Assembly: GCA_949298955.1 (NCBI GenBank)
Contig: CASFYQ010000003.1
Span: 62,001-126,000, forward strand
From: an uncultured Bacteroidales bacterium
Lineage (GTDB): Bacteria > Bacteroidota > Bacteroidia > Bacteroidales > Barnesiellaceae
Length of the DNA stretch: 64,000 nucleotides
Direction of reading: 5' to 3'
Part shown: positions 60,401 to 64,000 of the stretch, piece by piece
How positions within the stretch are numbered: the first letter of the stretch is position 1
Layout of the letters: each line of letters begins with the position of its first letter
The notes under the pieces: generated by a model
The model's database searches: none
What the model was told of the DNA's origin: nothing
The model's input: only the letters and a program-made list of their open reading frames with translations
Position numbers and translations under genes: made by a program

Positions 60401-61690
60401 ATGAAACTGATATATCGCATAGTGCTGCGCCTCTCGGCCGTATTGATTCCGCTTATGGCCTTGTGGGGTATGCTGTTTTTCCTGATGACGGTCGACGAAA
60501 TCCACGACGAGGCCGACGACGCATTAGACGATTACGCCGAATTGATAATCATACGTATGCTGGCGGGGCGGGAATTGCCCTCTTTGAACAGCGGTTCGAA
60601 CAACAGCTATTCGATTACCCCCGTCGACCGGGAGTATGCCGACTCGAGATCGCATATCGAATATTACGACGCCGAGGTTTATATCCCCGAGAAGGGCGAA
60701 ACCGAACCGGCCCGTATTCTATCGACCATCTTTCAGGACAACGACGACAACTATTATGAGTTGAAGGTCGCGATGCCTACATTCGAGAAAGACGATCTGG
60801 TGCGAACCATCTTGTTTTGGATAGTTTTGCTTTATCTGCTTTTGCTGCTCACTCTCATTGGAGTGACGACATGGATTTTCCACCGCAGCATGCAACCGCT
60901 ATATGCCTTGTTGCGCTGGCTCGACCATTTCACGCCGGGGCGGCGTAATGACCCGGTTCCCGACGACACGAACATCACCGAGTTTCATCGGCTCAACGTG
61001 GCGGCACAAGAGGCAGCCGACCGCTCGGAGGAACTGTTTGAAAGCCAAAAACAGTTTATCGGAAACGCTTCGCATGAGTTGCAGACTCCGCTGGCCATTT
61101 TGGGTAACCGCATCGAGTGGTTGCTCGACAACACCGATCCCAACGAAAAGCAGGTCGAGGAGTTGTTCAAGATGCAGCGGTCGCTCAATCATATTGTCCG
61201 GCTTAACAAAACGCTCTTGTTACTTGCCAAAATCGAGAATGGACAGTTCCCCGAGAGTAGCGAGGTGGATATAGCCGCACTCATTCGGGAGCAGGCTCCG
61301 CTCTATAACGAGATTTACGAGTCGCGTCACATCGACTGCCGCATCGACCTGCCCGAGCAGTTTGTCGTTACGATGAACGACTCGTTGGCCTCTACACTGG
61401 TGACCAACCTGCTCAAAAACGCCTATGTTCACACCGAGCCCAACCATGGCATCGACATCTCGCTGTGCGATCGCACCCTCGTCGTCGCCAACGATGGCGA
61501 CACGCCTCTCGACGGGACTCATATCTTCGAGCGCTTCTATCAAGGAAATAAAAAGGAAGGCTCTACCGGGTTGGGACTGGCATTGGTTAAGGCGGTGTGC
61601 CGCTACTACAATCTCGGCCTCGCATACGATTATATCGAGGGGAAACATCGTTTTTCGGTCACGTGGCCATATAAAAAAGAAGAAAAATGA
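60401..61690 (+). CDS. Sensor histidine kinase of the two-component system
   Basis: 429 residues. Two membrane helices (about 9-30 and 137-160) enclose a periplasmic sensor of about 105 residues without a recognised domain. A short linker follows, then HisKA with NASHELQTPLAIL (H225), and an HATPase domain with the N box (TLVTNLLKNAYVHT), D-box NDGDTPL and G box (GLGLALVKAVC). It is complete. It pairs with the preceding response regulator. The stimulus is unknown; the downstream PepSY-like protein suggests an envelope or metal-related signal. Confidence 0.94.
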   Translation: MKLIYRIVLRLSAVLIPLMALWGMLFFLMTVDEIHDEADDALDDYAELIIIRMLAGRELPSLNSGSNNSYSITPVDREYADSRSHIEYYDAEVYIPEKGETEPARILSTIFQDNDDNYYELKVAMPTFEKDDLVRTILFWIVLLYLLLLLTLIGVTTWIFHRSMQPLYALLRWLDHFTPGRRNDPVPDDTNITEFHRLNVAAQEAADRSEELFESQKQFIGNASHELQTPLAILGNRIEWLLDNTDPNEKQVEELFKMQRSLNHIVRLNKTLLLLAKIENGQFPESSEVDIAALIREQAPLYNEIYESRHIDCRIDLPEQFVVTMNDSLASTLVTNLLKNAYVHTEPNHGIDISLCDRTLVVANDGDTPLDGTHIFERFYQGNKKEGSTGLGLALVKAVCRYYNLGLAYDYIEGKHRFSVTWPYKKEEK

Positions 61691-61795
61691 GTTTTTTCTG
61701 AAAAATTCCCCGAAATTTCAAATTCGCTTCAAAATTGGGCTTAATCTTTGTACCATCAAATTAAAACAATGTATCACTTATAAATTTTGAACAAG

Positions 61796-62236
61796 ATGAA
61801 AAAGTTAATGATTCTCTCTGCTATCCTGATGGTATTTGGTGTTACAACTGCTTGCGCCGATAACGACAAGCCTATCACCGTAGCCCAGTTGCCTGCCAAG
61901 GCCCAACAATTTGTCAAGGCCCATTTCTCGAATGAGAAAGTTGCCTTGGCCAAAATCGAACAGGATTTTCTGGAAACGACCTACGAGGTGGTTTTCACCA
62001 ACGGCTCGAAAGTGGAATTTCTGAAAAACGGAGAATGGAAAGAAATCGATTGCAAATATTCGACGGTGCCTGTTGCGGTTGTCCCTGCCCAAATTGCCCA
62101 ATACATCTCGCAAAACTATCCCGACACGAAAGTGGTGAAATTGGAGCGGGACAGACGCGAATATGAGGTGAAGATTACCAACGGACTGGAACTGACTTTC
62201 GACACTCGGTTCAACCTGATTGACATCGACGATTAA
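61796..62236 (+). CDS. PepSY-like periplasmic protein
   Basis: 146 residues with a signal peptide ending near TACAD. The lipobox-like VTTAC could also permit acylation. Two repeats of a PepSY_like unit follow: LPAKAQQFVKAHFSNEKVALAKIEQ with YEVVFTNGSKVEF, then VPAQIAQYISQNYPDTKVVKLERDRR with YEVKITNGLELTFD. Such small proteins commonly follow two-component genes in Bacteroidetes and may be their targets or modulators. The ATG at 61796 is preferred to a TTG at 61787. The gap from the kinase is 105 nt, with a TAATCTTTG element at 61742-61750. Confidence 0.88.
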   Translation: MKKLMILSAILMVFGVTTACADNDKPITVAQLPAKAQQFVKAHFSNEKVALAKIEQDFLETTYEVVFTNGSKVEFLKNGEWKEIDCKYSTVPVAVVPAQIAQYISQNYPDTKVVKLERDRREYEVKITNGLELTFDTRFNLIDIDD

Positions 62237-62263
62237 ACTTGTGGCCGGGCCACATACCCTACA

Positions 62264-62296
62264 CCCGTTTCCATCTCGGTGGGAACGGGCTTTTTT
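62264..62296 (+). terminator. Terminator of the PepSY-like gene
   Basis: CCCGTTTCC/GGGAACGGG with an 8-nt loop and C-TTTTTT. The 62297-62528 interval holds no gene; it contains GGATTCCG/CGGAATG-type segments. Confidence 0.8.
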
Positions 62297-62528
62297 GTTG
62301 TTCCCACGCGGCTGCACGTTTGCGTGTGTCTCTTTGCGAGGGTTCTCTTCGCTCCGGGTATTTCTGGATTCCGTGCAGAATTGTCATTCCGGCTTCAGTC
62401 TGGAATCCGGAGCGGGGGAGTCCGGTTTACTCCGCATCGGGTACGAAATAACAGGCACGGCTCGGAATGGTACGATAATACCCCGTTGTTTTGTATATGG
62501 ATTACGGCAATTTCCCTTTCTCACAGCC

Positions 62529-62570
62529 CATAAAAAAGCCGCCGTAGGTCTTAACCCCGGCGGCTTTATA
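62529..62570 (-). terminator. Terminator of the serine palmitoyltransferase gene
   Basis: AAAGCCGCCG/CGGCGGCTTT, a 10-bp stem, followed on the minus strand by six T, 20 nt beyond the stop. Confidence 0.85.
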
Positions 62571-62587
62571 CTTTATTGTCAGAAAAT

Positions 62588-63775
62588 TTATTTGATAATC
62601 TCCAGACGTTTGAAGCATTTTTCGATCTTGTCGAGAGCGATGTCTACCTGATCGCGAGTATGGGTAGCCATCAGCGAGAAGCGAATCAGCGTATCTTTGG
62701 GAGCCACGGCCGGAGCCACCACAGGATTCACAAAAATACCCTCGTCGAAGAGGTCACGGGTTACGCGGAAAGTTTTCTCGTTATCGCGGATAAAGAGCGG
62801 AATAATAGGCGTGCAGGTGTTGCCTATCTCACACCCGATGCGACGGAACCCTTCGAGTGCATAGTTGGTCACGTCCCACAAATTGGCGATGCGCTCGGGT
62901 TCGCTCTCCATAATATCGAGGGCGGCGCCTACGGCAGCTGTCGAGGCCGGTGTGATACTGGCACTGAAAATGTAGGACCGCGAGTTGTGACGCAGGTAGT
63001 TGGCCGTTACCTTGTCGGTAGCGATGAAACCGCCGAGCGAAGCAAACGACTTGCTGAAAGTACCCATGATGAGGTCTACATCGTCGGTAACGCCGAAATG
63101 ATCGCAGGTGCCACGCCCGTTGCGCCCAAATACACCGATGCCGTGAGCCTCGTCGACCATCACGGCGGCATTGTATTGCTTGGCCAGGCGCACAATCTCG
63201 GGCAGGTTGGCTACGTCGCCTTCCATCGAGAATACACCGTCGGTAACAATCAGTTTCACTTTCTCGGGGTCGCAGTTACGCAACTGCTCTTCGAGCGACT
63301 GCATGTCGTTGTGGCGATATTTCACAGGTGTGGAGAAAGACAAGCGACGTCCTTCGATAATCGAGGCGTGGTCGAGTTCGTCCCACAGAATATAGTCGCC
63401 ACGACCGGTCACACAAGATACGACCCCCAGGTTAACCTGAAATCCCGTCGAATAGATGATGGCCTCTTCTTTACCCACAAACTTGGCCAACCGGTGTTCC
63501 AACTCTTCGTGTATGTCGAGTGTGCCATTCAGGAATCGCGAACCGGCACAACCCGTGCCATACTTGCGAATGGCGGCAATGGCGGCTTCTTTGATTTTGG
63601 GGTGATTGGTGAGACCTAAATAACTGTTCGAACCGAACATCAAAACTTTTTTACCATTGATCAAGACTTCGGTATCCTGATCGCTTTCTATTTTGCGAAA
63701 ATAAGGATAAACGCCCAGAGCCTTGGCTTTCTGCGGAGCATCATACTTCGACAGTTTTTCTTGCATCAATTTCAT
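62588..63775 (-). CDS. spt: Serine palmitoyltransferase (alpha-oxoamine synthase)
   Basis: PLP enzyme joining serine and a fatty acyl-CoA or -ACP to give 3-ketosphinganine, the first step of sphingolipid synthesis in Bacteroidetes; cytoplasmic or membrane-associated. 395 residues. The sequence from IESDQDTEVLINGKKVLMFG through GTGCAGSRFLNGTLDIHEEL follows Bacteroides Spt closely. The cofactor residues are in VDEAHGIGVFG (Asp) and GTFSKSFASLGG (PLP Lys). Its relatives are glycine C-acetyltransferase and AONS, but the SNSYLGLTNHP and PVVAPAVAPKDTLIRFSLMA segments fit Spt. Promoter upstream; convergent terminators downstream. Confidence 0.9.
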   Translation of the reverse strand: MKLMQEKLSKYDAPQKAKALGVYPYFRKIESDQDTEVLINGKKVLMFGSNSYLGLTNHPKIKEAAIAAIRKYGTGCAGSRFLNGTLDIHEELEHRLAKFVGKEEAIIYSTGFQVNLGVVSCVTGRGDYILWDELDHASIIEGRRLSFSTPVKYRHNDMQSLEEQLRNCDPEKVKLIVTDGVFSMEGDVANLPEIVRLAKQYNAAVMVDEAHGIGVFGRNGRGTCDHFGVTDDVDLIMGTFSKSFASLGGFIATDKVTANYLRHNSRSYIFSASITPASTAAVGAALDIMESEPERIANLWDVTNYALEGFRRIGCEIGNTCTPIIPLFIRDNEKTFRVTRDLFDEGIFVNPVVAPAVAPKDTLIRFSLMATHTRDQVDIALDKIEKCFKRLEIIK

Positions 63776-63858
63776 AGTTTATCGCTGTATCTGTTTTATT
63801 ATAAACTATTTGCACAACCAGAGCTTTCTCTATAAAGCACCTTGGGAAATACAGGGTG

Positions 63859-63892
63859 CAAAGGTAACACAAATATCCGAATAGAAATCAAT
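63859..63892 (-). promoter_or_regulatory. Promoter of spt
   Basis: ATTG (63892-63889) and TACCTTTG (63866-63859) on the minus strand, 22 nt apart. The remaining sequence to 64000 shows no gene. Confidence 0.55.
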
Positions 63893-64000
63893 TTTCACTT
63901 AAAAAAATCAATATCTCATTCTAAAATAAGGTTATCCAAAGTCGGTCGCATTCTGCGGTTTATTCGATGTGACGGCCTAATCCTTGCAATTTTAATGAAT

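Noticed and set aside
1..64000. CRISPR arrays, prophage, integrative element or insertion sequence
   Set aside because: No regularly spaced repeats, integrases, transposases or attachment-type direct repeats were seen next to either tRNA.

Overview
The window is a chromosomal segment of a Bacteroidales bacterium, most likely a gut commensal; a Barnesiella- or Coprobacter-like genus is my guess, and there is no 16S gene here to settle it. Four things point that way. There is a SusC/SusD pair and there are many surface lipoproteins. Bacteroidetes-type promoters (TTTG, about 20 nt, TAnnTTTG) recur upstream of genes. The tRNAs do not encode CCA. The markers include meso-diaminopimelate dehydrogenase, a Bacteroides-type serine palmitoyltransferase, a subclass A2 beta-lactamase and NigD-like, DUF4923-like and PepSY-like proteins. 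I see no prophage, CRISPR array, insertion sequence or rRNA operon.

Layout. 1-1.6 kb: 3' end of a GH2 beta-galactosidase. 1.8 kb: tRNA-Ala(GGC). 2.3-4.1 kb: ddh (lysine / cell-wall DAP) and lgt (lipoprotein maturation). 4.4-13.6 kb (minus): a six-gene, translationally coupled operon with four modular lipoproteins (DUF4493-like, Ig/FN3-like and PCMD-like modules) and two paralogous beta-barrels. It looks like a dedicated cell-surface system of unknown function and is the best candidate here for something undescribed. 14-17 kb: ugd, a DUF4923-like protein and a small outer-membrane barrel. 17.3-22.5 kb (minus): valS, then a porin P/PatB-like C-S lyase pair. 22.9 kb: tRNA-Ser(GCT). 23-28 kb: mltG, a small membrane protein, dnaB and a histidine phosphatase. 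27.9-33.3 kb: ispE, a Crp/Fnr-like regulator, an acyltransferase and a GH84 hexosaminidase. 33.5-36.5 kb: grpE-dnaJ and a class A beta-lactamase.

36.9-47.7 kb is a polysaccharide utilization locus: SusC, SusD, a surface glycan-binding-type lipoprotein and a 1253-residue GH85 endo-beta-N-acetylglucosaminidase with LamG, PKD-like and T9SS-like C-terminal modules. With the nearby GH84 and GH2 enzymes it suggests foraging on host N-glycans. 48.1-51.1 kb: a dus gene with an apparently leaderless promoter, a DUF2007 protein, and an nhaC antiporter gene interrupted by an in-frame amber codon at a conserved Trp position.

51.5-55.9 kb (minus) holds two consecutive ECF sigma loci. One pairs sigma with a protein predicted to span the whole envelope (cytoplasmic domain, inner-membrane helix, periplasmic linker, outer-membrane barrel). 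The other pairs sigma with a single-TM anti-sigma-like protein and two exported proteins. 56.0-64.0 kb: a NigD-like lipoprotein, an endonuclease I/lipoprotein pair, rubredoxin, a two-component system with a PepSY-like periplasmic protein, and serine palmitoyltransferase at the right edge.
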